Assembly: GCF_023517795.1 (NCBI RefSeq)
Contig: NZ_CP082928.1
Span: forward strand, 3,410,001-3,474,000
Length of the DNA: 64,000 bases
Reading direction: 5' to 3'
Source of the DNA: Pseudomonas fulva
GTDB lineage: Bacteria; Pseudomonadota; Gammaproteobacteria; Pseudomonadales; Pseudomonadaceae
Part shown: piece after piece, positions 9,082 through 18,343 of the stretch
Position numbering within the stretch: the first letter of the stretch is position 1
Layout of the letters: the number at the start of each line of letters is the position of its first letter
Position numbers and translations under genes: made by a program
The notes under the pieces: generated by a model
The model's input: the letters and a program-made list of their open reading frames with translations, nothing else
Database searches by the model: none
What the model was told of the DNA's origin: nothing

Positions 9082-9704
9082 ACAAGCCCTACAACCGCCT
9101 GGACAAAGACAACGCCGCCGTTCTGCTGGTCGACCACCAGGCCGGTCTGCTCTCCCTGGTGCGCGACATCGACCCGGACAAGTTCAAGAACAACGTGCTG
9201 GCCCTGGCCGACCTGGCCAAGTTCTTCAAGCTGCCGACCATCCTCACCACCAGCTTCGAAACCGGCCCCAACGGCCCGCTGGTCCCCGAGCTGAAGGAGC
9301 TGTTCCCGGACGCGCCGTACATCGCCCGCCCTGGCCAGATCAACGCCTGGGACAACGAAGACTTCGTCAAGGCGATCAAGGCCACCGGCAAGAAGCAGCT
9401 GATCATCGCCGGCGTGGTGACCGAAGTGTGCGTGGCGTTCCCGGCCTTGGCCGCCATCGAGGAGGGCTTCGACGTGTTCGTGGTCACCGATGCCTCCGGC
9501 ACCTTCAACCCGATCAGCCGCGACTCGGCCTGGCAGCGCATGACCGCCGCCGGCGCGCAGCTGATGAACTGGTTCGCCGTGGCCTGCGAGCTGCACCGCG
9601 ACTGGCGCAACGACGTGGAAGGCCTGGCGAAGATCTGTTCGGATCACATCCCCGACTACCGCAACCTGATGACCAGCTACGCGGCGCTCACCGAAGGCAA
9701 GTAA
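9078..9704 (+). CDS. Isochorismatase-like hydrolase, YcaC family
   Basis: The 208-residue product has the cysteine hydrolase fold: AAVLLVDHQAGLL with the catalytic Asp, the Lys in the ATGKKQLIIAG strand, and GVVTEVCVAFPALAAIEEGF with the nucleophilic Cys after the cis-peptide VVT. This is the YcaC-like subgroup whose physiological substrate is unknown. It overlaps the MFS gene and precedes the LysR regulator by 110 bases on the same strand; exporter, hydrolase and regulator probably form one locus. Confidence 0.93.
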   Translation: MNKPYNRLDKDNAAVLLVDHQAGLLSLVRDIDPDKFKNNVLALADLAKFFKLPTILTTSFETGPNGPLVPELKELFPDAPYIARPGQINAWDNEDFVKAIKATGKKQLIIAGVVTEVCVAFPALAAIEEGFDVFVVTDASGTFNPISRDSAWQRMTAAGAQLMNWFAVACELHRDWRNDVEGLAKICSDHIPDYRNLMTSYAALTEGK

Positions 9705-9814
9705 CAGGTGATGGTGGCTGGCGTCTCAGCCGTCCACCCATTCAGCGGGCCGCGGCGGATTTCCCGTCGCGGCCCCATCCCTTTCTCTGGCGCAGCCTTT
9801 TCCGGGAGCCCATC

Positions 9815-10717
9815 GTGAACCGCAACGACCTGCGCAAAGTCGACCTGCAACTGCTGGTCGTGTTCGAAAGCCTGATGCACGAGCGCAATCTCACGCGCAC
9901 GGCGGAAAAACTCTACCTTGGCCAGCCGGCGATCAGTGCCTCGCTGACCCGCCTGCGTGACTATTTCAACGACCCGCTGCTGGTACGCAACGGCCGCGAG
10001 ATGGAGCCCACGCCCCGCGCGCTGGAAATCTTCCGCCGCCTGCCGGCTGCCCTGGATGGCATTTCCCAGGCGATCAGCGAGGTGCGTGACTTCGACCCCA
10101 GTAGCAGCACCGCGGTGTTTCGCATCGGCATGTCCGACGACGTGGAGTGCGGCCTGCTGCCCCAGTTGCTCGCCCACCTGCGTCAGCAGGCGCCAGACTG
10201 CGTGCTGGTGGTGCGCAACGCCAACTTCCTGCTGCTGCCCGGCTTGCTCGCCACCGGCGAGGTGTCCATCGGCATCAGCTACACCACCCAGCTGCCGGCC
10301 AATGCCAAATGCCGCAGCCTGCGCGACATCCGCGCCATGGTGATCCGCGCCGCCGACGGCACGCCGCCGCTGACCCTGGACGACTATTGCACGCGGCCCC
10401 ACGCCCTGGTGTCGATGTCCGGCGACCTGTGCGGCAACATCGACCAGGACCTGGCGCGCCTGCAGCGCAGCCGCAAGATCGCCCTGGCGGTGCCGCACTT
10501 CAACGGCCTGGGCGCGCTGCTGCGCCACTCCGACATGATCGCCACCATTCCCGACTACGCCGCCGAAGCGCTGGTGCAGGGTGGCGGCCTGGTGATGGAG
10601 GAGCCGCCGTTCGAGATCGTGCCGGCGCAGCTGACCATGGTCTGGCGCGCCGCCCAGGATCAGGACCCGGCCGAGCGCTGGCTGCGCGAACAGATCCTGC
10701 GCTTCATGGCCGCCTGA
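9815..10717 (+). CDS. LysR-type transcriptional regulator
   Basis: The GTG at 9815 with GGGAG six bases upstream gives a 300-residue protein. Residues 1-60 carry the LysR winged HTH (DLQLLVVFESLMHERNLTRTAEKLYLGQPAISASLTRLRDYF), followed by FNDPLLVRNGREMEPTPRA and a LysR substrate-binding domain beginning at STAVFRIGMSDD. The frame is open far upstream, inside the neighbouring genes, but that part is antisense or out-of-frame to real genes. It lies directly after the MFS-YcaC pair in the same orientation and is a likely local regulator. Confidence 0.92.
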   Translation: MNRNDLRKVDLQLLVVFESLMHERNLTRTAEKLYLGQPAISASLTRLRDYFNDPLLVRNGREMEPTPRALEIFRRLPAALDGISQAISEVRDFDPSSSTAVFRIGMSDDVECGLLPQLLAHLRQQAPDCVLVVRNANFLLLPGLLATGEVSIGISYTTQLPANAKCRSLRDIRAMVIRAADGTPPLTLDDYCTRPHALVSMSGDLCGNIDQDLARLQRSRKIALAVPHFNGLGALLRHSDMIATIPDYAAEALVQGGGLVMEEPPFEIVPAQLTMVWRAAQDQDPAERWLREQILRFMAA

Positions 10718-10740
10718 GCCCTGCAGGCTACTCGCCAGCA

Positions 10741-10758
10741 ACACCTTAGTGTTGTTTC
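10741..10758 (+). terminator. Possible terminator after LysR gene
   Basis: The short dyad AACACcttaGTGTT followed by GTTTCGTT lies 24 bases after the lysR stop. Stem is only five base pairs, so this is weak. Confidence 0.35.
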
Positions 10759-10879
10759 GTTGCAACCCCGCAGGGGCTGTTTAACCGGCGGCCATGCCTA
10801 GATAATCGACGCAGGATTTACAAACCTGACAGCTGCCCTATGACGGCAGCTGCTGTTTACCTTGCGTTCGAGATTGTGC

Positions 10880-11836
10880 ATGACCAGCAAAACCGTGGCG
10901 ATCGTGCTCTACGCCGACGTCCTGATGCTCGACGTGGCGGGGCCCATCGAGGTGTTCTCGATCGCCAACCGCTACCTGCCCGAGAGCGACCACTACCGCA
11001 TCCTCACCCTGGGCGCGGATTCACTCGGTGTACGTGCCTCCAATGGCATCGTCATGCAGGCCGATCAACTGGCCGTCGACTCGCCGGTCGCCTACGACAC
11101 CCTGCTGGTGCCTGGCGGACCGGGCGCCTACAACGACAGGCACCCACTTCTGTACGGCTGGCTGCGTGATGCTGCCCAGGCCTCGCGCCGCTATGGCGCG
11201 GTGTGCACCGGCGCCTTCATCCTCGGCGAGGCGGGGCTGCTCGATGGCCACCGGGTGACGACCCACTGGCACTATCTGGACCGCCTGGCCAAACGCTATC
11301 CCAAAGCGCAGCTGGAGAGCGACCAGCTGTTCACCAAGGACGGCAAGCTGCTCAGCTCCGGCGGCGTGACGGCAGGCATCGACCTGGCGTTGTCGATCCT
11401 TGCCGACGATCACGGCAAGAAGCTCGCGCTGGATGTCGCCAAGGTGCTGCTGGTGGTGATCAAGCGCCAGGGCGGCCAGGCCCAGTTCAGCCCCTTGCTG
11501 CCGCCGACCGGCCAAGGCGCCACGCCACTGGATCGCGTGCAGCAGTACGTGCTGGAGAACATCCAGGAGCCGTTCACGGTGGAGCAGTTGGCCGAGCTGG
11601 CGGCGATGAGCGTGCGCAACTTCGCCCGGGTGTTCACCCGCGAGCTGCAGATGACGCCCATGGAGTTCGTGCTCAACGCGCGGGTCGACCACGCGCGCGC
11701 GCTGCTGGAAAACACCGACCTGCCGCTCAAGACGGTGGCCTTTCGCAGCGGCTTCGGCAGCACCCGGCACATGCGGCAGATGTTCGACAAGCGCCTGGGC
11801 TTGACCCCGGTGCAATACCGCCACCAGTTCGGCTGA
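10880..11836 (+). CDS. GlxA family transcriptional regulator (DJ-1/PfpI plus AraC)
   Basis: The 318-residue product has an N-terminal DJ-1/PfpI-like domain (SKTVAIVLYADVLMLDVAGPIEVF, DTLLVPGGPGAY, and the elbow GAVCTGAFILGEAGLLDG with the conserved Cys) and a C-terminal AraC double HTH (EPFTVEQLAELAAMSVRNFARVFTREL and VAFRSGFGSTRHMRQMFDKRLGLTP). GlxA-type regulators commonly control amine or carnitine catabolism. The ATG at 10880 is used because the DJ-1 strand starts directly after it; in-frame sequence to 10862 adds nothing conserved. Confidence 0.92.
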   Translation: MTSKTVAIVLYADVLMLDVAGPIEVFSIANRYLPESDHYRILTLGADSLGVRASNGIVMQADQLAVDSPVAYDTLLVPGGPGAYNDRHPLLYGWLRDAAQASRRYGAVCTGAFILGEAGLLDGHRVTTHWHYLDRLAKRYPKAQLESDQLFTKDGKLLSSGGVTAGIDLALSILADDHGKKLALDVAKVLLVVIKRQGGQAQFSPLLPPTGQGATPLDRVQQYVLENIQEPFTVEQLAELAAMSVRNFARVFTRELQMTPMEFVLNARVDHARALLENTDLPLKTVAFRSGFGSTRHMRQMFDKRLGLTPVQYRHQFG

Positions 11837-11952
11837 CCCGCTGGCCAAGGGCCATGACGCCCGCGCTAGAGCGTTTCGTCAGTTGTCCGAGTTGCGCACC
11901 GTGATGGCCGAATCCGTCCCCCCGTGCCGATGTCGCCGGGCCGACGAACGGT

Positions 11953-11967
11953 AGAGAATGATTCTCT
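11953..11967. promoter_or_regulatory. Palindrome AGAGAATGATTCTCT, Fur-box-like
   Basis: A perfect 15-base odd-centred palindrome followed by TATCAG sits 81 bases before the NB-ARC regulator start. It resembles the 7-1-7 Fur motif (TGATAATNATTATCA) at the central AATGATT, but the outer bases differ. It could also be an autoregulatory site of the downstream regulator. Confidence 0.4.
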
Positions 11968-12047
11968 TATCAGAACAGGAGCGGCAGAGCGTCGATCAGC
12001 CGAGACCCGATGGGTGACGTCCGGCATGGCGGGATGCTGAACAGGTC

Positions 12048-13493
12048 ATGCATGATCTCGAACCCACTGGCAGTGCGATCGTCCTGCGTTTCGGCCGCTT
12101 CGAGTTGCACCCCCAGCGTCGCCTGCTGCTCGACGGCGACCGGCCGCTGCCCATCGGCGCCCGCGCCCTGGACATCCTGCTGGTGCTGGTGGAAAGCGCC
12201 GGCAAGATCGTCAGCAAGGAGGCGATCATCGCCCAGGTGTGGCCGAGAACCTTCGTCGAGGAGATCAACCTGCGGGTACACATCTCCGCCCTGCGCCGGG
12301 TGCTCGGTGTGTGCCCGCAATCGCGGGACTACATCACCAACGTGCGCCAGCGCGGCTACAGCTTCGTCGCCCATGTCGAGCAGGTCAGCCGCGCCGACAA
12401 CGATGCGCCGCGTGCGTCCAGCGAGCTGCCCAACCTGCCGGGCCGGGCGGTGCGCATCGAGGGCCGCGAGCGGCTGATCGACGAGCTGACCCGCCGTCTG
12501 CACACGCGCCGGCATATCACCCTGATCGGTCCCGGCGGGGTCGGCAAGACCACCGTGGCGTTGCGCGTGGCCCAGCAGCAGCTCGGGCATTTCGCCGATG
12601 GCGTGCGCTTCGCCGACCTGGCAACGCTCCGCGAGCCGGCGCAACTGGCCGCCACCCTGGCCTCGGAGATGGGCATCGCGGTGCCCGAAGGCGTGCATGC
12701 CCTGGCCCATCTGCAGGCGACCCTGGCCAACCGCCACATGCTGGTGCTGATGGATAACTGCGAGCACCTGGTCGATGCCTGCGCCGCCCTCAGCGAGGCG
12801 CTGCTGCAGGCCGCGCCGCGGCTGCGCATCCTGGCCACCAGCCGCGAGGCGTTGCGCACCACCGAGGAATACGTGCAGCCGCTGGCGCCCCTGGAGTCGC
12901 CACCGCTCGGCAGCCATCTGCGCCTGGCCGCGGCGCTGCGCTATCCGGCGGTAAAGCTGTTCGTGCGTCGGGCGCGGGCCCGCCAGGCGGACTTTCGCCT
13001 GTTGGAAAGCGATGTGCCGCGGGTGGCCGAACTGTGCTGGCGGCTCGACGGCCTGCCCCTGGCCATCGAACTGGCCGCCGCGCAGCTCGACGTGCAGAGC
13101 CTGGACGGCATCCTCGCCCAGCTCGACAACCACAGCTACCTCAGCCTGCTCGGGCGGCGCAGCACGCCGGCCCGGCATGCCAGCCTGCAGGCCTCGCTGG
13201 AGTGGAGCTATCAATTGCTGAACGCCGAGGAGCGCCGGTGCCTGCAGGGCCTGGCATGCTGCGATGCGTACTTCACGGTGGCGGATGCACAGCAGGCGCT
13301 GGCGGGGCTGAAGATCAGTGACGGTGCGCGATGCGCCGCCGTGGCGCGCCTGGTGGCGCTGTCGCTGATCGGCCTGCGTCGTGATGGCGGGGTGGTCTAC
13401 TACCACATGCTCGGCTGTACCCGCGCCTTCGCCCGGCACAAGGCCCAGCAGGCGGCGAGCCTCGGTGAATGGGACTCGCCGGCGCTGGCCTAG
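12048..13493 (+). CDS. Winged-helix (OmpR/CadC-type) regulator fused to NB-ARC-like ATPase
   Basis: Residues about 12-110 are an OmpR-type winged HTH (FGRFELHPQRRLLL, GARALDILLVLVESAGKIVSKEAIIAQVWP, INLRVHISALRRVLG, ITNVRQRGYSFV). From about 157 an AP-ATPase follows: Walker A GPGGVGKTT at 161-169, Walker B LVLMDNCEHLVDA near 236, sensor LRILATSREAL, and LCWRLDGLPLAIELAAAQL. The family usually continues with a long TPR region, but this 481-residue protein stops shortly after the ATPase arm. It is a STAND-type sensor regulator with an unknown signal. Its 3' end overlaps the convergent AraC gene by four bases. Confidence 0.88.
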   Translation: MHDLEPTGSAIVLRFGRFELHPQRRLLLDGDRPLPIGARALDILLVLVESAGKIVSKEAIIAQVWPRTFVEEINLRVHISALRRVLGVCPQSRDYITNVRQRGYSFVAHVEQVSRADNDAPRASSELPNLPGRAVRIEGRERLIDELTRRLHTRRHITLIGPGGVGKTTVALRVAQQQLGHFADGVRFADLATLREPAQLAATLASEMGIAVPEGVHALAHLQATLANRHMLVLMDNCEHLVDACAALSEALLQAAPRLRILATSREALRTTEEYVQPLAPLESPPLGSHLRLAAALRYPAVKLFVRRARARQADFRLLESDVPRVAELCWRLDGLPLAIELAAAQLDVQSLDGILAQLDNHSYLSLLGRRSTPARHASLQASLEWSYQLLNAEERRCLQGLACCDAYFTVADAQQALAGLKISDGARCAAVARLVALSLIGLRRDGGVVYYHMLGCTRAFARHKAQQAASLGEWDSPALA

Positions 13494-13906
13494 GCGCAGC
13501 GGCTAGCAGGCGAGGCGCTGCAGTCGACCGACGGGCCTTGATGCAGGCGTTTGAAGGCCAGCGGCGTCATGCCCTGGCTGCGGGCGAACACCCGGCAGAA
13601 ATGCGCCTGGTCGAAGAAGCCACATTCCATGGCGACCTGCGTCAGGGACAATGGCGAATGGCGCAGCAACGCGATCGCCTTGTCCACCCGCTGCTGGCGC
13701 AGCCACACATGGGGCGACAGTAGGGTGCTTTCCTTGAACTTGCGGGTGAAGTGACTGCGCGACAGGGCGCAGGCCTCGGCTATTTCGGCGACCGAAATGC
13801 CGGCATCCAGGTTGGCCAGCATCAGCTGTTTGGCGATTGCTTCCTGCCAGGCGGCGAGCTTGCCGGCCGACGCCTGCGACTGTGCGGAACCCTGGATGGC
13901 CTTCAT
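13490..13906 (-). CDS. Short AraC family regulator (DNA-binding domain only)
   Basis: The 138-residue protein consists almost entirely of the AraC/XylS double helix-turn-helix: ISVAEIAEACALSRSHFTRKFKESTLLSPHVWLRQQRVDKA and LTQVAMECGFFDQAHFCRVFARSQGMTP. There is no N-terminal ligand-binding domain, so activity may depend on expression level. It faces the NB-ARC regulator tail to tail. The intergenic stretch on its 5' side (13907-14040) is the only space for its promoter. Confidence 0.88.
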   Translation of the reverse strand: MKAIQGSAQSQASAGKLAAWQEAIAKQLMLANLDAGISVAEIAEACALSRSHFTRKFKESTLLSPHVWLRQQRVDKAIALLRHSPLSLTQVAMECGFFDQAHFCRVFARSQGMTPLAFKRLHQGPSVDCSASPASRCA

Positions 13907-14040
13907 GCTGATATCCCCACTGGCGCCCCGCCGACATCGTGTCGCGAGGCAGCAGGGATTGTTGAAGAGCGCGTCGGTGGCGGCGAGTTGCGTAATGTTA
14001 ATTAAGGTTAAGGGCAGGCTTAACCTTGGCCCGCGGGCAT

Positions 14041-14673
14041 TTAGTCCCAGTTATCGATGATGCCGCGTTGCAGGGCGATGCTTACCGCATGGGTGCGGTT
14101 GCGTGCCTTGAGCTTGGTCATGATGCTGCGCATATGGCCTTTGACGGTGTCATCGGAGATTGCCAGCTGCGCAGCGATATCGCCGTTGCCCAGGCCCTGT
14201 GCGGCGCATGCGAGCACCTGGGTTTCACGCGGGGTGAGGCCGTCCTCGGCGATGGCGGCGAGCAGCTCGCTGGCGATGGGTTCCGGAAAGTAGCGTTTGC
14301 CCGCCGCCAGGCTATGGACGGCGGTGACCAGTTCCTTGCGCAACATGTTCTTGAGCAGGTAACCCCGGGCGCCGGCCTGCACCGCCTGCAAGGCGCGGGC
14401 GTCGCCGCTGTAGGTGGTGAGCACGGCGATGCAGGCATCGGCGAATTGCGCGCGAATCGTGCGGATCGCCTCGGTGCCGTTGAGCCCGGGCATCTGCAGA
14501 TCCATCAACGTCACGTCCGGGCGCAACTCGGCGAAACGCGCCACGGCCTGCTCGCCATCGGCGGCTTCACCGACCAGCTCGATGTCCGGGTGGGCTTCGA
14601 GCACGGCGGCGATGCCCTCGCGCAGCAGGGGATGGTCATCGACCACCAGCAGGCGGATGGGCGTATCACTCAT
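14041..14673 (-). CDS. NarL/LuxR-type response regulator
   Basis: The ATG at 14673 gives 210 residues. The receiver domain has LLVVDDHPLLREG (acidic pair), the phospho-acceptor in VTLMDLQMPGLNG and the Lys after GYLLKNMLRKEL. A NarL-type HTH follows (LTPRETQVLACAAQGLGNGDIAAQLAISDDTVKGHMRSIMTKL). It overlaps the upstream histidine kinase by four bases (ATGA), so the two are a cognate translationally coupled two-component pair. Confidence 0.95.
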   Translation of the reverse strand: MSDTPIRLLVVDDHPLLREGIAAVLEAHPDIELVGEAADGEQAVARFAELRPDVTLMDLQMPGLNGTEAIRTIRAQFADACIAVLTTYSGDARALQAVQAGARGYLLKNMLRKELVTAVHSLAAGKRYFPEPIASELLAAIAEDGLTPRETQVLACAAQGLGNGDIAAQLAISDDTVKGHMRSIMTKLKARNRTHAVSIALQRGIIDNWD

Positions 14674-17600
14674 GCGTCGTCTCTCTCTGTGGTGGGCGGT
14701 CGTGGGCGCGCGAACCAGCGGCGGCAGGGTCGTCGGGCTTGGTCGGCATAGGACAGCGCCGCCTTGATCCGCAGTTCCACCCGGGTGCCGCCGCCGGCCA
14801 GCGCCTGCACGGCGAGGGCGCCGCCAATCTGCGCCGCCCGTTCGTGCATGCCGCGTACGCCCCAGCGTTTGGACCGGCCTTCGCCCATGGCGTAGTCGGC
14901 GGCGATGCCCTGGCCGTCGTCCACGATGCACAGGCGCAGATCGCGTGCGCCGTAGTTCAGCATCACGGTGATCTGCCGCGCGTCCGCGTGGCGTACGGCA
15001 TTGCCGATGGCTTCGACGGCGATGCGGTAGGCCGCGTCCTGCACGTTGGTGTGCAGCGGGCGCTGGTCGCCGTTGATGTGCAGGCTGATCTGGATGCCGG
15101 GCTCGTCCAGGCCCTGCACGAACCGGCTCAGCTCGGCCGCCAGACCCAGGCCGTTGGCGCCGGCTTGGCGCAGGTGCTGCACACGCTCGCGGCCTTCGTG
15201 CATCACCTGGTCGGCGCGATCCAGCGCGTGCTCCAGGCGCGTGCGCGCCGGGTGATCGGCGGCCAGGGTATTGGCCGCTGCCTGGAAGCGCAGCATCAGC
15301 CCCTGCAGGCTTTGCAGCAGAGTATCGTGCAGCTCGCGGGCAATCCGCTCGCGCTCGCCCTGCTGGGCCTGCAACTGCAGGTGCAGGCGCTGCCGGTCAC
15401 GGCGCACGGCACGGCGATGCAGCCACCACAGGACGAACAACAGCGCCGCGGCGAGCGGCAGGTAGAACAGCGGGCGCAGATAAAACGCCGGCGCCACGCT
15501 GAAGGCCAGCACGGTCGGCGGCGCCGGCTCGCCACCGCTCTGGTCGAATACCTGCACCTCGAAGCGGTAATCGCCGGCTGGCAGGCCGGTGTAGGTGGCG
15601 CGTCGCTGGCGCCCGGCCTCGATCCAGTCGCGGTCGTAGCCCCGCAGACGGTAGCGGAACGCCAGGCTCTGCGGCGCGCGCAGGTTCAGCGCCGCGTAGT
15701 CGATGACCAGGCGCTGGCTGTCCGCCGGCAGCTGCAAGGGGGCGGGCAGCGGCTGGGGCACGCCGTCGACCGTCAGGTGCTCGATCACCACCGTCGGCAA
15801 CGGCGCTGGCGCCGGCTGGCGCGCCGGATCGAGCAGACTCACGCCGGCACTGGTGGAAAACCACAGCCGCCCGTCCGCATCCACCACGCCGGTGGGCAGC
15901 GGCAGTACCCGATAGGGATCGTTGGCCAGGCTGCCATCCAGGCTCACCGAGCGGTAACGCAGCCGATAACCCGGCTCGGCCAGGGCGCGCGCCACTTCAG
16001 GTGCCGGCAACTGCAGGATGCCACCCTTGCCATGCACCCACAGGTCGCCATCGCGGCCGGGCAGCAGCCCATAGACATTGTCGAACTGGCCGTTGGCCGG
16101 CAGCGGCAGCATCTGGAAGCGCTGGCCATCGAAACGCGCCAGGCCGTGCTGGCCACCGATCCAGGAAACCCCGTGGTGATGCAGTTGTGCGGTGACATGG
16201 CCGATCTGCAGGCCATCCGCTTCGCTCCACCGGCGCCATTGATCACCCTGGCGGCTGACCAGGAGGTTGTCGCGGTAGCCGAACCACAGCTGGCCCTGCT
16301 CGTCACGGCCGGCGCTGACCGGCATCACCTGGCTTGGCTTTTCGCCGACGCCGGCCACCGCCTGCCAGTAACTGCCGCGTAGCACGAACAGGCCGAGCCC
16401 GTTGATCGATACCCACAGGCTGCCGTCATCGGCCAGGGTCATCGCCCGTACCGACGCATCCGCCGGCGCCTGCTCGGGCAGCCTGGCCCGCAATTCGACA
16501 CCCACCGGCGTGGCGTGCCAGATGCCGTGGGGCCCGCCGGCCCAGACGCCGGCATGGGTATCGGCGAGCAGGGCGGTTACCGGTTCGGCGATGGGCCAGC
16601 GTCGCAGCGCGCCATTGTGCAGGCGCATCAAGCCGCGGTTGCCGCTGGCTGCCCACAGCGCGCCGTCCGTGGCCAGCGCCAGCGCTGCATTCAGGGTGCC
16701 GGCCGGCAGCGGCGCGGGGCTCAGTTCGCGCAGCCGGAAACGGTCGAGCCCGGCATTGCTGCCGGCCCACACGGTGCCGTCGCGATCCTCCAGCAGCGGC
16801 CAGAGGTAATCGGCGCTCAGGCCCTCGGTGCGGGTCACCCGTTCGGCATGGGTGAGGTCCAGCGGCATCTGGGCATGGCGATAGCGGCGCAGGCCGTTGC
16901 CCGGCGTGCTGGTCCATAGCCCGCCGGCCTTGTCGAACAACAGGCCGGTGATGGGCGTGTCCACCGTCTGTGTCTGCATGCCTGGCCGTGTGCCGGGAAC
17001 GACCCGATGCAGGCGATTGACGTAGCGCTCGGCGATCCAGATGGTGCCGTCGGCGGCCTGGGCGATCTGGCTGGCCCAGTCGAGGGTGCCGACCACTCTG
17101 GAAAAGCGCGGCGCGCCGGCGGGGCGCCTGTACAGGTGGTGGTTGCTGGCGGCCCAGACCGTGCCGTCCCGGGCGACGAATACCGCTCGCGCGCTCCTGG
17201 CGGCGAAGCCCTGATCTTCGCCAACCGTCGTCCAGCGCTGGCCGTCGAAACGCGCCAGTCCCTCATGGGCTGCTGCCCAGATATTGCCATCGCGGTCGCA
17301 CGCCAGCCCGTACAGTGCGCCACCCGGCAGGCCCTGGCCGGGTGGGAAGCTGCGGGTCGTGCGCCCCTGGATCAGCCGGGCGCCACCAGCGCGCAGGCCA
17401 ACCCACAGGCCACCGTCCACCGCCAGCAGGCTGGCCACCGTGCCCAGCGGCTGACCGTCGCTGGGCTGGTACGCCGTGAAGTCGAAGCCATCGAAGCGCA
17501 GCAGGCCGCTGTCGCTGCCCAGCCACAGATAGCCGTCGCCGGTCTGCGCCAACGCCCCGACCTGGTTGGGGCCATCGTCGTCCGCCATGGTCCAGCGATG

Positions 17601-17747
17601 GTGCTCGCGCTGCGCCAGCGGCTCTGCCTGTACGGGCAGGGCCGACAAACCCGCCAGTAGCCAGGCGCAACAGCCGACCACCCACAAGGGCTGGCGGCAA
17701 GCTAAAGGGGAGGTGAGGACATTCACGGCAGAGAATCGAGTGCGCAA
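14670..17747 (-). CDS. Two-component propeller sensor histidine kinase (HisKA_3)
   Basis: The 1025-residue product has a signal segment (VVGCCAWLLAGLSALPVQA). It is followed by about 14 Reg_prop beta-propeller repeats (for example GDGYLWLGSDSGLLRFDG, DRDGTVWAGSNAGLDRF), a Y_Y_Y domain near residues 690-755 (RYRLRGYDRDWIEAG, YTGLPAGDYRFEVQVFD), one membrane helix near 765-787, and a NarX-type kinase core. The core has the H box ERIARELHDTLLQSLQGL (His about residue 808), and ATP-binding EAIGNAVRHADA and DDGQGIAAD. The periplasmic propeller probably senses a carbohydrate or envelope ligand. The predicted start is TTG, with a GTG eight codons later as alternative. Confidence 0.93.
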   Translation of the reverse strand: MRTRFSAVNVLTSPLACRQPLWVVGCCAWLLAGLSALPVQAEPLAQREHHRWTMADDDGPNQVGALAQTGDGYLWLGSDSGLLRFDGFDFTAYQPSDGQPLGTVASLLAVDGGLWVGLRAGGARLIQGRTTRSFPPGQGLPGGALYGLACDRDGNIWAAAHEGLARFDGQRWTTVGEDQGFAARSARAVFVARDGTVWAASNHHLYRRPAGAPRFSRVVGTLDWASQIAQAADGTIWIAERYVNRLHRVVPGTRPGMQTQTVDTPITGLLFDKAGGLWTSTPGNGLRRYRHAQMPLDLTHAERVTRTEGLSADYLWPLLEDRDGTVWAGSNAGLDRFRLRELSPAPLPAGTLNAALALATDGALWAASGNRGLMRLHNGALRRWPIAEPVTALLADTHAGVWAGGPHGIWHATPVGVELRARLPEQAPADASVRAMTLADDGSLWVSINGLGLFVLRGSYWQAVAGVGEKPSQVMPVSAGRDEQGQLWFGYRDNLLVSRQGDQWRRWSEADGLQIGHVTAQLHHHGVSWIGGQHGLARFDGQRFQMLPLPANGQFDNVYGLLPGRDGDLWVHGKGGILQLPAPEVARALAEPGYRLRYRSVSLDGSLANDPYRVLPLPTGVVDADGRLWFSTSAGVSLLDPARQPAPAPLPTVVIEHLTVDGVPQPLPAPLQLPADSQRLVIDYAALNLRAPQSLAFRYRLRGYDRDWIEAGRQRRATYTGLPAGDYRFEVQVFDQSGGEPAPPTVLAFSVAPAFYLRPLFYLPLAAALLFVLWWLHRRAVRRDRQRLHLQLQAQQGERERIARELHDTLLQSLQGLMLRFQAAANTLAADHPARTRLEHALDRADQVMHEGRERVQHLRQAGANGLGLAAELSRFVQGLDEPGIQISLHINGDQRPLHTNVQDAAYRIAVEAIGNAVRHADARQITVMLNYGARDLRLCIVDDGQGIAADYAMGEGRSKRWGVRGMHERAAQIGGALAVQALAGGGTRVELRIKAALSYADQARRPCRRWFARPRPPTTERDDA

Positions 17748-17923
17748 GGAAAAGCGGATTGTGCAACCGCGCTTGCTGGCGTGCCAGCGCCACGGCCGAC
17801 TACCCGCCGATTGACGGTATGCATATCAGCCCGGCACGAATCGGTTTACGGCTGTACACTGAACTTGCAGCTGCCAATGCAGCTCTGATGGATCAGATCA
17901 TCACCAGCCAGGAGGGCGAGATC

Positions 17924-18199
17924 ATGGGACCGGAAGACCGAGAGTGGTGGCGCGAAGGCCGCCGACAGCGGGGCCACAATGCCTCATGGGACAACTTCAG
18001 CGCCAAGCCTGGCCCCAAGGGCGGCAATGTCCTGCGCATCCAGCGCCCCCTCAAGCTCAGTACCACGCCGCCTTACCTGCAGCTGCAAGCCCAACAGCTG
18101 ATCGACGGCCGTGAAAACACCAGCACCAGCCGCATACTGCTTATCCTCGGCGTGGTGACCGTTGCCGCGCTGATCGTGGCCGGGTTTCTGGTTATCTAG
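17924..18199 (+). CDS. Small tail-anchored hypothetical protein
   Basis: With the ATG at 17924, preceded by GGAGGGCGAG, this is a 91-residue protein. It starts MGPEDREWWREGRRQRGHNAS, has a soluble middle with PGPKGGNVLRIQRPLKLSTTPPYLQLQ, and ends in one membrane helix (ILLILGVVTVAALIVAGFLVI). I do not recognise a family. The strong ribosome binding site, the terminator after it and host-like composition support a real gene. Confidence 0.7.
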   Translation: MGPEDREWWREGRRQRGHNASWDNFSAKPGPKGGNVLRIQRPLKLSTTPPYLQLQAQQLIDGRENTSTSRILLILGVVTVAALIVAGFLVI

Positions 18200-18218
18200 T
18201 ACCAAGGCATTTACGACG

Positions 18219-18248
18219 AAAAAGGCTTATCGGGTGATAAGCCTTTTT
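18219..18248 (+). terminator. Rho-independent terminator
   Basis: Perfect 12-bp stem (AAAAAGGCTTAT / ATAAGCCTTTTT) with six-base loop, 20 bases after the tail-anchored protein gene. Confidence 0.9.
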
Positions 18249-18343
18249 CGTTTGTGTGGCTGGCTGTTGGCATTCAGTTGCCGGGCAGCAAAGGTATGCT
18301 GCACCCACCAGGCGATGACCGCCGTTTGCAATGGAGTGCAGCC

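Noticed and set aside
8831..9814. Long open frame upstream of and continuous with the LysR gene
   Set aside because: It runs through the MFS tail, the YcaC-like gene and the intergenic gap in another frame; only the part from GTG 9815 has protein family support.
14739..16382. 547-codon open frame on the plus strand
   Set aside because: Shadow of the sensor kinase; no recognisable domain or ribosome binding site.
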